A DNA stretch of 40,357 nucleotides from positions 1 through 40,357 of the forward strand of contig JAAUPA010000012.1 in NCBI GenBank assembly GCA_012034615.1, read 5' to 3'. Origin of the DNA: Leptolyngbyaceae cyanobacterium CSU_1_4. GTDB taxonomy: Bacteria > Cyanobacteriota > Cyanobacteriia > Elainellales > Elainellaceae. Positions 9,424 to 17,852 of this stretch are shown here, piece by piece (the stretch's first letter is position 1; every line of letters starts with the position of its first letter). The position numbers and the translations under genes are program-made. The notes beneath the pieces were generated by a model that was not told the DNA's origin, searched no databases, and was given only the letters and a program-made list of their open reading frames with translations.

Positions 9424-9705
9424 CTATTCGTCTGGCTCGATCGTGCTGATTAGCCCGTTGTTATTCAGTGTCTCGCTATAGAACTCGGCATGTTCCTGCA
9501 CACAAGTAATAACGAGTGCAATTCCGTTGGTATGCGCCTCCATCATGATACTGACGGCTTGAGGCTGGGTAATACTCGCTACCGTTTGCATCAAGACTTG
9601 CACCACATATTCCATAGAATTGAAATCGTCGTTGTGCAACAAAACCTTGTACCGAGGAGCTATTTTACGAGCTGTTGAACGCTGTTCAATCGTCTCGACT
9701 GCCAC
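9424..9705 (-). CDS. clpS: ClpS, adaptor of the Clp protease
   Basis: A 93-residue adaptor that hands substrates with destabilising N-terminal residues to the Clp chaperone ring. The core LLHNDDFNSMEYVVQVL (residues about 22-38) holds the Asn-Asp-Asp/Met surface that recognises the substrate N-terminus, and MMEAHTNGIALV carries the conserved His. The N-terminal extension is short, as in ClpS1-type proteins. The start is a GTG with GGAGAG a few bases upstream. It is followed after ten bases by the CPBP protease gene, giving a small proteolysis-themed operon. Confidence 0.92.
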   Translation of the reverse strand: MAVETIEQRSTARKIAPRYKVLLHNDDFNSMEYVVQVLMQTVASITQPQAVSIMMEAHTNGIALVITCVQEHAEFYSETLNNNGLISTIEPDE

Positions 9706-9877
9706 TGTTAATACTCTCCGTAAGTTGCAATAAATTATTGAGATGTTGTTACAGAAATCTATTTTACCTAGATTAACCGGATTTGAAAGGGAAATGGAAA
9801 CTTTCTGTCTTTGTATACAGTCTATGGGTCTATTGCAACAAAATGCAACTCATGAGGGCTTTAGGAGGTTTCTACCC

Positions 9878-11083
9878 ATGGCTAAGATTCGTGGCACAAT
9901 TGGTAACGATATTTTGAGAGGCACTGTCGGCGATGACGAAATTTTGGGACTTGCGGGAGATGACCGCTTGTTGGGTTTGTCGGGTAACGATCGCCTAGAG
10001 GGGGGCGACGGCGTTGACCTGCTGAAGGGCGGATTTGGCAATGATGTTGCAGACGGTGGCAAGGGCGACGATATGCTGAGCGGCGGCGAAGGGATTGACC
10101 TGCTCAAGGGCGGCGAAGGCAATGATCTCTTGGATGGTGGCAAGGGCGCTGATCAGTTGGTGGGTGGTTTGGGAGATGACCTTTATGTTGTGGATAATGG
10201 GGGCGATGTGATCCGCGAACGCCGCGACCAGGGCATTGATACGGTTCAGTCTTCCATTAGTTATAAACTCACGGCTCAATTAGAAAACCTGACGCTGACT
10301 GGCACCGATGCCCTGAATGGTACAGGGAGTCGATTCAACAACACTTTGACCGGCAACGGGGCAAATAATTTATTGCAAGGGCTGGCAGGGGGCGATCGCC
10401 TCTTTGGAGATGGGGGCGATGATACTCTAGATGGCGGCTTAGATGGCGATATTATGAGCGGCGGGTTGGGGAACGATCGCTACATCGTGGATAGCCAAGG
10501 CGACACGCTCCTTGAGTCTGCTAGTCAAGGAATAGACGGGGTCGAGGCATCTGTAGACTTTACCTTAGGAGACAATTTTGAAAAGCTAATGCTGACTGGC
10601 ACCGCCATTTCGGGCACCGGCAATGAACTGGCAAATCAGATCATGGGCAACGCCAGTAACAACATTCTTAACGGTGGCGTAGGGGCGGATGAATTGATCG
10701 GGGGCAACGGAAGCGATATCCTGACAGGCGGCGGCGACTCCGATCGCTTTACCTACGGAGCACAGTTGTCCGCGCCTGAAACAGGGACAGATACGATTAC
10801 CGACTTTGTTCGTGGCACCGATTTAATTGTCCTCTCCCGCCAAGCCTTCGGACTCAGCAGTTCTAGCGGCACACTCTTAGGCACCCCAGAGTTTCAATCG
10901 GTTGCCAATGATGCCCAAGCCGCTATCAGTGCTGCTCGGATCGTTTTTAGTAAAGGGTCGGGCAACTTGTACTACAACCCTAACGGCGCGGCGGCTGGCT
11001 TTGGTACGGCTGACGGTAACGGTAACCTCGCTAATTTGACAAACGTGACGAATTTAGCAAACACAGACATTTTGATCGCGTGA
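9878..11083 (+). CDS. RTX (hemolysin-type) calcium-binding repeat protein
   Basis: A 401-residue, Gly/Asp-rich protein. The preferred start is the ATG at 9878, preceded by TTAGGAGGTTT, an excellent ribosome-binding site; the frame is open further upstream. Residues about 10-110 contain consecutive nonapeptide repeats of the GGxGxDxLx type (for example GGEGNDLLDGG). Two further RTX blocks alternate with segments of the form DLYVVDNGGDVI and LENLTLTG, a layout common in secreted cyanobacterial RTX proteins. The C-terminus (SKGSGNLYYNPNG onward) resembles C-terminal targeting regions of type I secretion substrates. Calcium-dependent folding outside the cell is expected. No type I exporter lies in the window. 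Specific function is unknown. Confidence 0.85.
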   Translation: MAKIRGTIGNDILRGTVGDDEILGLAGDDRLLGLSGNDRLEGGDGVDLLKGGFGNDVADGGKGDDMLSGGEGIDLLKGGEGNDLLDGGKGADQLVGGLGDDLYVVDNGGDVIRERRDQGIDTVQSSISYKLTAQLENLTLTGTDALNGTGSRFNNTLTGNGANNLLQGLAGGDRLFGDGGDDTLDGGLDGDIMSGGLGNDRYIVDSQGDTLLESASQGIDGVEASVDFTLGDNFEKLMLTGTAISGTGNELANQIMGNASNNILNGGVGADELIGGNGSDILTGGGDSDRFTYGAQLSAPETGTDTITDFVRGTDLIVLSRQAFGLSSSSGTLLGTPEFQSVANDAQAAISAARIVFSKGSGNLYYNPNGAAAGFGTADGNGNLANLTNVTNLANTDILIA

Positions 11084-11171
11084 GAGCTATCCCTTCAACC
11101 ACAAACTCGACAGAAAGACTTGGGGAGTTATCATGTTAAGAACTTGATATTTCTTAACGAATTAAATCCGA

Positions 11172-12562
11172 ATGGTTATCACTTCCTCAGGCTCAAAGTT
11201 CAAAACGTTTCTAACTGAAAAGTTTTCTTCGGAAATGAACCCAATCCAGAACTGATCGCCATTCTAATGGTTTATTTTGTTCAAGGAATTTTGGGCTTGG
11301 CACGGTTGGCAGTTAGCTTCTTTCTAAAAGATGAGTTGCATCTCAGTCCGGCGGAGGTGTCTGCGCTCATGGGCATTGCGGCTTTGCCTTGGATGGTGAA
11401 GCCGCTGTTTGGGTTCATTTCCGATGGTCTTCCCATTTTGGGCTACCGGCGGCGACCCTACCTCATTTTGTCGGGTTTACTGGGCACTGCCGCCTGGATC
11501 ATGATGGCAACAGTTGTCCATACAGCCTGGGCTGCCACGTTGGCGATCGCCCTGAGTTCTTTATCTGTTGCCGTTAGCGATGTCATTGTCGATTCTTTGG
11601 TGGTCGAACGAGCCCGTTCTGAGTCGGTTCGAGACGCTGGCTCACTTCAGTCTCTCACCTGGGGTGCCTCGGCGATCGGGGGCTTAGTGACGGCTTACTT
11701 TAGTGGTCTCCTGCTCCAGCACTTCACCAGCCAAGTCGTTTTTGAAATTACAGCCACTTTTCCCTTAATTGTCTCGCTAATGGCTGGGCTCATTGTCGAG
11801 GCGCGAGTCACCGAATCCTACAATTGGTCGGCAATTAAGCTCCAAGTCAAGCAACTACGCGGGGCTATCACCCAAAAATCTATTTGGATGCCCACCGCAT
11901 TCCTGTTTCTTTGGCAGGCCACGCCTACCGCCGATTCAGCTTTCTTTTTCTTCTCCACCAACGAACTTGGCTTCCAGCCAGAGTTTTTAGGGCGAATTCG
12001 GTTGGTCACTAGCGTGGCTGCTTTGCTAGGAATTTGGGTGTTTCAGCGTTTTCTTAAAGCGGTTCCCTTCCGTGTTATTTTTGGCTGGAGTACGGTAATA
12101 TCGGCGGCGTTGGGCATGACGACGTTATTATTGGTGACCCATACTAATCGGGCGATCGGCATTGATGATCAGTGGTTTAGTCTGGGCGATAGCTTAATTT
12201 TGACCGTGATGGGGCAAATCGCGTTCATGCCTGTGTTAGTTCTGGCGGCTCGGCTTTGTCCTCCAGGCGTAGAAGCCACGTTGTTTGCGCTATTAATGTC
12301 GATTTATAATCTGGCGGGATTTTTGTCCTACGAGTCTGGTGCATTGCTGATGCATTGGCTGGGTGTGGATGAAACAAACTTTACCAACCTTTGGATCGTC
12401 GTGGTCATTACCAATTTGACCACCCTGTTGCCGTTGCCTTTAATAAGATGGTTACCGGGTGCCGATGAAGCACAGGACAATGGAGTGCTGCCTGAGGCTT
12501 CTATCTCGATTTTGGAAACAGAGCTGGTGACGGCTGAAAAGGAACTGGTGACAGAGCTGTAG
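11172..12562 (+). CDS. Folate-biopterin transporter family (BT1) membrane protein, one frameshift near the start
   Basis: A major-facilitator-type transporter of the BT1 family (slr0642-like in Synechocystis), expected to move folates or pterins. The downstream frame has about twelve hydrophobic segments and the motifs VYFVQGILGLARLAVSFF, GIAALPWMVKPLFGFISDG and GYRRRPYLILSG. The long open frame has its first ATG at 11267, but in-frame sequence upstream reads KVFFGNEPNPELIAIL, which belongs to the family. Adding one A to the A run at 11217-11220 connects it to an ATG at 11172 and gives 463 residues, the usual size. The gene should therefore be annotated from 11172 with an N-terminal frameshift, not from 11267. 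The C-terminal 35 residues are acidic and variable. Confidence 0.85.
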
Positions 12563-12625
12563 GGATGGATGTCACTGTCTGAAGAGAACCTTAATGGGTT
12601 TAGAGTGACTACGGAGATGAACGTC

Positions 12626-12661
12626 ATCGCCTGATCCAGGATTTAACTTTCTTCAGGCGAT
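12626..12661. other. Inverted repeat after the BT1 transporter
   Basis: ATCGCCTGA (12626-12634) is matched by TCAGGCGAT (12653-12661) across an 18-base spacer. It lies between the convergent BT1 and ribbon-helix-helix genes. There is no T run on either strand, so it is only a weak terminator candidate. Confidence 0.35.
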
Positions 12662-12733
12662 CGACGGAACGTAATCTCTGTAGACTAATCTGTAGACTCA
12701 ACACACGACTCAACACAGAATTAAGCACAAAAC

Positions 12734-12967
12734 CTATGTAGTGACGATCCGAGTGACTACTTTATTCGTCTCTGTCTCAACAATTGCTAAGCTATGACCT
12801 TTATCCTTTTCTCCTTGAGCTATTCCGTACAGAGCTAACCCTGTACGAAGTACCTCTGCCATATTTTTTCCAGATTCGTCAGATAACTTCTGAAGCAACT
12901 CATAGGCTTCTGGAGTCAGGTCAAGATTAAGACGTTTCTTGGATTTAGGAATTTGCGGACTAGACAT
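12734..12967 (-). CDS. Ribbon-helix-helix DNA-binding protein, orphan antitoxin-like
   Basis: A 77-residue protein starting at ATG 12967 (MSSPQIPKSKK), with AAGGAG upstream. An in-frame GTG at 12979 overlaps that Shine-Dalgarno and is less likely. The segment KKRLNLDLTPEAYELLQKL followed by SDESGKNMAEVLRTGLALY is the beta-strand plus two-helix pattern of MetJ/Arc-type regulators. The C-terminal tail (KGHSLAIVETETNKVVTRI) is typical of antitoxin-like members. No toxin gene adjoins it on either side, so it is an orphan antitoxin or a stand-alone repressor. Upstream, 12980-13349 contains no intact gene. Confidence 0.75.
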   Translation of the reverse strand: MSSPQIPKSKKRLNLDLTPEAYELLQKLSDESGKNMAEVLRTGLALYGIAQGEKDKGHSLAIVETETNKVVTRIVTT

Positions 12968-13243
12968 CAGACAAAACACTCCTTGAATTCAACACCACCC
13001 GAGGCACAGATTTGCTGGGGGCAGCTATTTACAAAATGGACAATGACAAAATGAACAAGGTCGCAAAGATTCACCCTAGATAGATTGCCATCCTATTAGG
13101 TGCATTGCTGTCAGCTAGAACACTATTATGTATATCGATTATGCCCTTTTTATATACAATTTGTGCATTTCATCACAAAGCTTTTCCGAATCAACATCCC
13201 AAGATTAAGTTCTCGACCGATTGAAGCCTAGTTCCATCAAACC

Positions 13244-13282
13244 TTTTGCCCCACACCTCAAGACTTGGGGTGTGGGGCAAAA
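13244..13282. repeat. Near-perfect 19-bp palindrome
   Basis: TTTTGCCCCACACCTCAAG (13244-13262) and CTTGGGGTGTGGGGCAAAA (13264-13282) are complementary except for one G-T pair. T runs lie before and A runs after the stem on both strands, which is the wrong polarity for an intrinsic terminator. I read it as a mobile or dispersed palindrome in the gap between two minus-strand genes. Confidence 0.7.
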
Positions 13283-13291
13283 AATTATTAA

Positions 13292-13383
13292 CTGCGATCG
13301 CCAGAATTAGAAGCTGCTATCGAGAATATCTTTGCTAAACGTCCTGATGCTAACCATCACTATAAGGATTGGGTTGAGCCATG
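13292..13383 (+). pseudogene. Possible C-terminal remnant of an unknown gene
   Basis: A 30-codon open stretch on the plus strand ends at TGA 13381-13383 and reads like real protein (PELEAAIENIFAKRPDAN, then HHYKDWVEP). There is no start codon, and a stop precedes it at 13289. It directly abuts the palindrome at 13244-13282 and its end overlaps the 3' end of the NfeD-like gene on the other strand. It may be a truncated gene tail brought in with the palindrome. I do not recognise the family, and chance cannot be excluded. Confidence 0.3.
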
Positions 13384-13652
13384 AGCTTGAGAGACGAAAC
13401 CTCACGAGACGGCTCCACAATAAGAGTCAGACTCTTGCGATCGAGCACTCGCACTCGCGTTCCAGGCTCAAGGCTAACCTGTTGAGGACACCAAGCGCGC
13501 CATAAACTGCCTTGAAACTTGATATATCCCATACTGTTGGCAGGAATCAGCTCGAAGACAACAGCCTGAACTTCTCGTGGGTCTCCTTCCTGACCCGTGG
13601 GTAAAATTTGCATCAGTGCTCTCGTAACCTGTCGGAAGGCTTTAGTATGCAT
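13350..13652 (-). CDS. NfeD-like OB-fold domain protein (C-terminal domain only)
   Basis: A 100-residue soluble protein. Residues about 38-88 (SMGYIKFQGSLWRAWC, then LEPGTRVRVLDRKSLTLIV) match the OB-fold domain found at the C-terminus of NfeD proteins. The membrane segments and protease domain of full-length NfeD are absent, and so is a partner stomatin/slipin gene. Stand-alone versions are widespread in cyanobacteria and of unknown role. The ATG is preceded by AGGAGGT with about eight bases between, a strong ribosome-binding site that fixes the start. The first 35 residues are basic and unrelated to the OB fold. Confidence 0.8.
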   Translation of the reverse strand: MHTKAFRQVTRALMQILPTGQEGDPREVQAVVFELIPANSMGYIKFQGSLWRAWCPQQVSLEPGTRVRVLDRKSLTLIVEPSREVSSLKLMAQPNPYSDG

Positions 13653-14115
13653 CGCAAGGACCTCCTAAATGGGAACACAGTGTTTTCTACGTAAGCTATG
13701 AATCTATTAAGCTCACGTATTTATAGTATATGTATATTTTGTGTGTGTCAACTACATTTTATGGCGATTTTTTAAATATTAGTCGGATACCTCTACACAG
13801 ACTGTAGGTTCTTTGAGGACTGCTGTCTGTAGAATCTGTACAAATTTTGTGCATATAAAATTTATTTATTAATTAGTTTAAGTGCTTTAATTTGTGTTTT
13901 TAATGAGGAAAAGATATATAAATTTTTAGCAATCTGACTCAATTCTTGAATTTTTGTACTTTGACTTTTGACTAAAGTCATGTGATTATGGGCGATCAAA
14001 GCGATTTAAGTAAAGAATTGACAAATTTCATGCCCTTCTCCCCTAATCTTGCCGCTAGCTTCAAAACTTCCTGACTAAAACGCTGAAATCGGGGGTAATT
14101 TCTACCAACAAAGAT
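13653..14115. other. AT-rich gene-poor gap between divergent genes
   Basis: This 463-base stretch separates the NfeD-like gene (minus) from the pentapeptide gene (plus), so both promoters should lie here. 13700-13960 is strongly AT-rich with no convincing open frame on the plus strand. The right part carries the minus-strand coding-like stretch listed separately. No RNA gene was recognised. Confidence 0.5.
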
Positions 14116-14145
14116 ATGTGCGAAAAGATTCAGCGCTTTGTGCAA
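13862..14145 (-). pseudogene. Possible frameshifted short gene or remnant
   Basis: On the minus strand, two adjoining open stretches look protein-like. The upstream one includes FVGRNYPRFQRFSQEVLKLA, then LGEKGMKFVNSLLKSL and a TGA. A shift of one base near 14007 would join it to ALIAHNHMTLVKSQSTKIQE, which continues to a TAA at 13862-13864. Together they give roughly 90 helical, Leu/Lys-rich residues. No start codon is obvious; the open frame begins inside the antisense of the pentapeptide gene's 5' end. I recognise no family. Given the density of base-call errors here, a real small gene is possible, but so is chance in AT-rich DNA. Confidence 0.3.
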
Positions 14146-15345
14146 CTGGTTTCAGAAGCCAATAATCTGCACGAGTCCGTCATTGCCGCAGGGTTAGATC
14201 CCTCTGAAGATTTTGTGAATGCCGATTTCAGGGGTAGGAACTTTATGGGGGTTGATTTGAGTGGCTACAACCTCAGTGGCGCAGATTTGAGTGAGGCAGA
14301 TCTGCGGGGCGCTTCTCTCAACAGGGCGAATTTGAGTCATGCCAACCTCACCGATGCCCGGTTGGATAGAGCTAGCCTGCGAGGAACCCTTTTGATTGGG
14401 GCAAAGCTCAATCGTGCCAAGCTAACGAACGCTAGCGTTCGGATTGCCAAACTGAACGATGCTGAATTGGAGTTTGCGTATTTAGAAGGAGCAGATTTAC
14501 GGGGTGTTAATCTGACCGGTGCAACCTTGCATCATGCGCATCTTGGGCGGGTTGATTTCAGGGGGGCGCAATTGAGTGGAGCCAACCTGACTGATACCAA
14601 TCTACGTTGTGCTGATATGAGAGGAGCGTATGCGCGGGGAGCCAACTTTACCCAAGCCAAGTTAGACGGAGCAGATCTAGGAAATGCCAATTTGACTGAG
14701 GTGAACCTGAGCCATGCCTCGTTGCAACGGGTTCATGGGGATGGCTGTGATCTCAATGGGGCACAAATGCAGGGGGCAGATTTACGCAACGCCAACTTGA
14801 GTACTGCTGACTTTAGTCGGGCTCAGTTGGAAAGGACTCAGTTTGAGAATGCTTTGATAGTGGGTGCTGTGTTTATGGAGTGCGAGGGGCTTTCTGAATC
14901 TTTATCTGCGGCTCTGGAATTGAGGGGGGCAATTGTTTCGGAAAATTCTTCGAGTGAAGTCAGCTTTACCCAAAGTGATATTGAAAATCGGATTGCGGAC
15001 TTAGAGCATTCGGTTAATCGGTTAGGAGAATGGGCGGAGAATCTTAGGAGGAAGGTGAGTGAGGAGCGGGTCAGCCTGTTCAGAGGTTATCCGCTCAATC
15101 GTTCGGCGATCGCCCAAAGTGAGGTGCTGAGAGATTTTGCTAATGAAGTCCAAACCAGTTGCATTGAGGCTCGACAGGCGATCTTTGCCTATCGAGTCAG
15201 TTCTCTTTCAGAAACCTGGACTGCTAAAGAGTTCATTGCTGAATACAACGACATTAATGAGCAACTGGGTAAGATTGGCATTTTTAATCAAATTGTTCAA
15301 ATAATACTGGTAGATATTCCGGGGTTTATTGCCCGGAGTGTCTAG
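14116..15345 (+). CDS. Pentapeptide-repeat protein with a helical C-terminal domain
   Basis: A 409-residue protein. Residues about 35-260 are more than 40 tandem pentapeptides of the A(D/N)LxX type (for example GADLSEADLRGASLNRANLS), which fold into a right-handed square beta-helix. The N-terminal 35 residues form a short helical cap. Residues about 285-409 are a charged helical region (SDIENRIADLEHSVNRLGEW and onward) that is not part of the helix fold. There is no signal peptide, and the closing hydrophobic stretch (IVQIILVDIPGF) may touch a membrane. Pentapeptide proteins are very numerous in cyanobacteria and mostly of unknown function. The frame is intact. The carotenoid oxygenase ATG follows 31 bases after the stop. 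Confidence 0.88.
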   Translation: MCEKIQRFVQLVSEANNLHESVIAAGLDPSEDFVNADFRGRNFMGVDLSGYNLSGADLSEADLRGASLNRANLSHANLTDARLDRASLRGTLLIGAKLNRAKLTNASVRIAKLNDAELEFAYLEGADLRGVNLTGATLHHAHLGRVDFRGAQLSGANLTDTNLRCADMRGAYARGANFTQAKLDGADLGNANLTEVNLSHASLQRVHGDGCDLNGAQMQGADLRNANLSTADFSRAQLERTQFENALIVGAVFMECEGLSESLSAALELRGAIVSENSSSEVSFTQSDIENRIADLEHSVNRLGEWAENLRRKVSEERVSLFRGYPLNRSAIAQSEVLRDFANEVQTSCIEARQAIFAYRVSSLSETWTAKEFIAEYNDINEQLGKIGIFNQIVQIILVDIPGFIARSV

Positions 15346-15376
15346 CTCTCCATTGAACACTGTGCGATCGCCCACT

Positions 15377-16906
15377 ATGCAAATTTCTCAAATGGGCACT
15401 CGCCCCACCCCCGAAGGTTCCGACAGCCTTTCCTACACTGTTCAAGACTGGTGCAAAGGCTACCGATCGCTTCCCCAAGAATATGAATACTGGATTGATG
15501 AAATCGATGGCGAAATTCCACCTGACTTGAGCGGAACCCTGTTTCGGAATGGACCGGGTTTACTAGAACTGGATGGGCAACCTGTGCATCATCCGTTTGA
15601 TGGCGATGGCATGGTTTGCGCGATCGCCTTCCAAAACGGACGAGCCCACTTTCGCAACCGCTATGTGCGTACCCAGCCCTACCAAGAAGAACAAAAAGCT
15701 GGAAAATATCTCTATCGCGGAGTCTTTGGAACTGCCAAGCCCGGAGGTTGGCTCGCCAATACCTTTGATCTGCGGCTGAAAAATATTGCCAACACCAACA
15801 TTCTGCCTTGGGGCGAAAAGCTCTGGGCACTTTGGGAAGCCGCCGAGCCCCACAGCCTTGACCCGTACACCTTAGAAACATTAGGGCTCGACCGTTTAAA
15901 TGGCGTGCTAAAACCTGGCGATGCCTTCGCTGCCCATCCTCGGATTGATGTCGCCTGTGAGTTAGACCAGGGCGAACCCTGCCTCGTCAATTTTCCATCA
16001 AGCCTGGGCTGTCTACTAGCATCACCATTTATGAGCTCAACCTTGCCGGTCAGGTAATGCGGCAGCATGTCCACTCTGTGCCAGGGTTTGCGTTCATCCA
16101 TGACTTTGCCATTACGCCTAACTACTGCATCTTCTTCCAAAATCCCATGGTCTTTAATCCTATTCCATTCTTGCTAGGGTTTCGGGGGTGCAGCGCAGTG
16201 TCTTAAATTCCAGCCCGATCGACCGACGCAAGTGTTGATTATTCCGCGTCGGCAGCCTGGAGCTGTGCAAACTTTATCGGTTAAATCGGGCTTTATTTTT
16301 CATCATGCCAATGCCTTTGAGCAAGAGGGCAAGGTTTATGTAGACTCAGTTTGCTACCCCGATTTTCCCGCCGTTGACCCCGATCAAGATTATCAGGAAG
16401 TTCGGTTTGCCGAATTGCCACCGGGTCAACTTTGGCGGTTTCAATTGAACCTAGAAACCCATGAAGTTAAACGACAGCTTTTGGAAAGCCGTTGCTGTGA
16501 ATTTCCTGTGATTCATCCTCAGCGGGTCGGTCGTCCTTACCGATATACCTATCTGGGTGCCGCCCATGACTTGATAGGCAATGCGCCCCTGCAAGGTGTT
16601 TTAAAAATAGATTTGCAGATGGACGACCCCGACGGTATCTGCGAAGCAGCACGCCAGCTCTGGAGCTTTGCCCCACGCGGCTTTACAGGCGAACCCATTT
16701 TTGTGCCGCGATCGAATGCTGTGGTTAATTCTGAAAATGAAGATGACGGTTGGGTGCTGATTTTGGCGTTCAATAGCGAGTCAGAGCGATCGGAATTAGT
16801 CATTTTGAATGGGAAGGATTTGGGCGAAGTTGCGCGGCTGAAGCTGAAGCACCATGTGCCCTATGGGCTGCATGGGCAGTTTACGCCCCGCTGCTATCTG
16901 AAGTAA
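15377..16906 (+). CDS. Carotenoid cleavage oxygenase (apocarotenoid oxygenase type), two compensating frameshifts
   Basis: A non-heme iron dioxygenase of the RPE65/CCD family, close in type to the Synechocystis apocarotenoid-15,15'-oxygenase that makes retinal. The N-terminal part has GTLFRNGPGLLELDG and HPFDGDGMV. Four iron-ligand His candidates are present in order: AAHPRID, FIHDFAITP, FIFHHANAFE and GLHGQFTP at the C-terminus. Two shifts break the frame. One T is missing in the run at 15991-15994; adding it gives NFSIKPGLSTSITIYEL. One G is extra in the run at 16184-16188; removing it gives LGFRGAAQCLKFQP. They cancel, and the corrected protein is 509 residues, near the usual 490. No Shine-Dalgarno is evident before the ATG at 15377. 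Confidence 0.88.
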
Positions 16907-17103
16907 ACCCTCCCTATAAAACGAGTCGCAATTGACGATAGAAGCCTGAATTCATGCCTCAATCGACCCAGACAGCGGCTCCTAGAGTCTTTAGAAATCT
17001 TGACCGGGCTCCTTCATCGCCAGCGCTTTTCCCCAACTATAGAGCAAGGGAATGGCAACCATTGAAAAATTGAGGCTCATAACTTAAGCATTGTTGCAAC
17101 AAA

Positions 17104-17133
17104 TTGAAATCTTGTGTTACATTTATTTACATA
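17104..17133 (+). promoter_or_regulatory. hli promoter with an HLR1 box (RpaB site)
   Basis: 17116-17133 reads GTTACATT-TA-TTTACATA, a perfect fit to HLR1, two (G/T)TTACA(T/A)(T/A) repeats spaced by two bases. HLR1 is the binding site of the response regulator RpaB, which controls high-light genes. A possible -35 (TTGAAA, 17104-17109) lies 17 bases before TTACAT (17127-17132), so the box would overlap the core promoter. That position suggests repression in low light and release in high light. The motif is seen; the regulatory sense is inferred. Confidence 0.75.
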
Positions 17134-17163
17134 CAGGTTGATGTCAAACAAAGGTTACCAATC

Positions 17164-17310
17164 ATGCAAACGCAAGAAACTCCCAAAGTTGGTTTTACAA
17201 ATTTCGCTGAAACTTGGAACGGTCGTCTAGCAATGATGGGTTTTGTAATTGGGGTAGCGACTGAGTTCCTCACAGGTCAAGGTATTTTGTCTCAAATCGG
17301 CTTGATGTAA
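17164..17310 (+). CDS. hli: High-light-inducible protein (Hli/SCP)
   Basis: A 48-residue single-helix protein of the chlorophyll a/b-binding superfamily. The helix carries ETWNGRLAMMGFVIGVATEF, with the conserved Glu, Asn/Arg and Gly residues that bind chlorophyll and let two copies dimerise. Hli proteins protect photosystem II assembly intermediates and newly made chlorophyll in the thylakoid membrane. The start is the ATG at 17164 (MQTQETPK); the longer open frame from 17104 would include promoter sequence and is rejected. An HLR1 box lies 31 bases upstream and a strong terminator follows, so it is a single-gene unit. Confidence 0.93.
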   Translation: MQTQETPKVGFTNFAETWNGRLAMMGFVIGVATEFLTGQGILSQIGLM

Positions 17311-17341
17311 TTTTTGATTCGCTCTTCGTCTGTTAAACAAA

Positions 17342-17374
17342 GGGGTTGCGTCATATGCCAACCCCCTTTTTTTT
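17342..17374 (+). terminator. Intrinsic terminator of hli
   Basis: GGGGTTG (17342-17348) pairs with CAACCCC (17359-17365) around a ten-base loop, followed by a run of eight T. This is a canonical rho-independent terminator 31 bases after the hli stop codon. A few bases beyond it the next gene ends on the opposite strand. Confidence 0.88.
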
Positions 17375-17394
17375 GTGTGTTAATCTCGCAAGTC

Positions 17395-17685
17395 TTAATC
17401 TCGCAGGTTTTGATAACGATAAAAGGTATAAGCATCAAATAGAGCGCCAACAACGCTACAGGCGATTCCAATGGTGACTAGCCCTCGCAATGCACTAGTG
17501 CTACCAAACACTTTTAAGAACTGCGCCACTTGCTCTAACCCTGCTTTGCCAAAAACCTCCAGCCCTGGAACATATCCGAGCAGTGCCAGACTTGCTAAGA
17601 TTGTCCCAATTAATAGGACAGGAGCCAAGAAGCTAAAAATGCTAGTTAAGAGAAGGGAACGCAGGAGATTAGGCAGAATGCTCAT
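17395..17685 (-). CDS. Small membrane protein of unknown function
   Basis: A 96-residue protein with two or three hydrophobic segments: LLLTSIFSFLAPVLLIGTIL (about 10-29, extending to 38) and ALRGLVTIGIACSVVGALF (about 65-83). The C-terminus YTFYRYQNLRD is polar and should be cytoplasmic. The ATG at 17685 is clear. I do not recognise a characterised family. It lies convergent to hli and divergent from the MlaE-like permease gene, with about 165 bases upstream for a promoter. Confidence 0.7.
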   Translation of the reverse strand: MSILPNLLRSLLLTSIFSFLAPVLLIGTILASLALLGYVPGLEVFGKAGLEQVAQFLKVFGSTSALRGLVTIGIACSVVGALFDAYTFYRYQNLRD

Positions 17686-17852
17686 AGGTCAATGCGATCG
17701 CTATCCGGCGAATGATCGAGTGGGATAATCACCTTATAAGCATAAAAGGTGATCGCTTGACTAGGAAAAACATGACAGGAATCTTAAATTAAGATAAAAA
17801 ACAATTTTCTCAGACCATTTCTCAGACCCATGAAGCTAGAGGTACGGGGCGA

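Noticed and set aside
9743-9877. N-terminal extension of the small RTX protein
   Set aside because: A strong Shine-Dalgarno precedes the ATG at 9878, and the extension has no signal peptide or family resemblance.
13244-13282. Intrinsic terminator
   Set aside because: The T run precedes and the A run follows the stem on each strand, opposite to a working rho-independent terminator.
16232-16906. A second independent carotenoid oxygenase
   Set aside because: It contains only the C-terminal iron ligands and continues the upstream fragment once two single-base shifts are undone.
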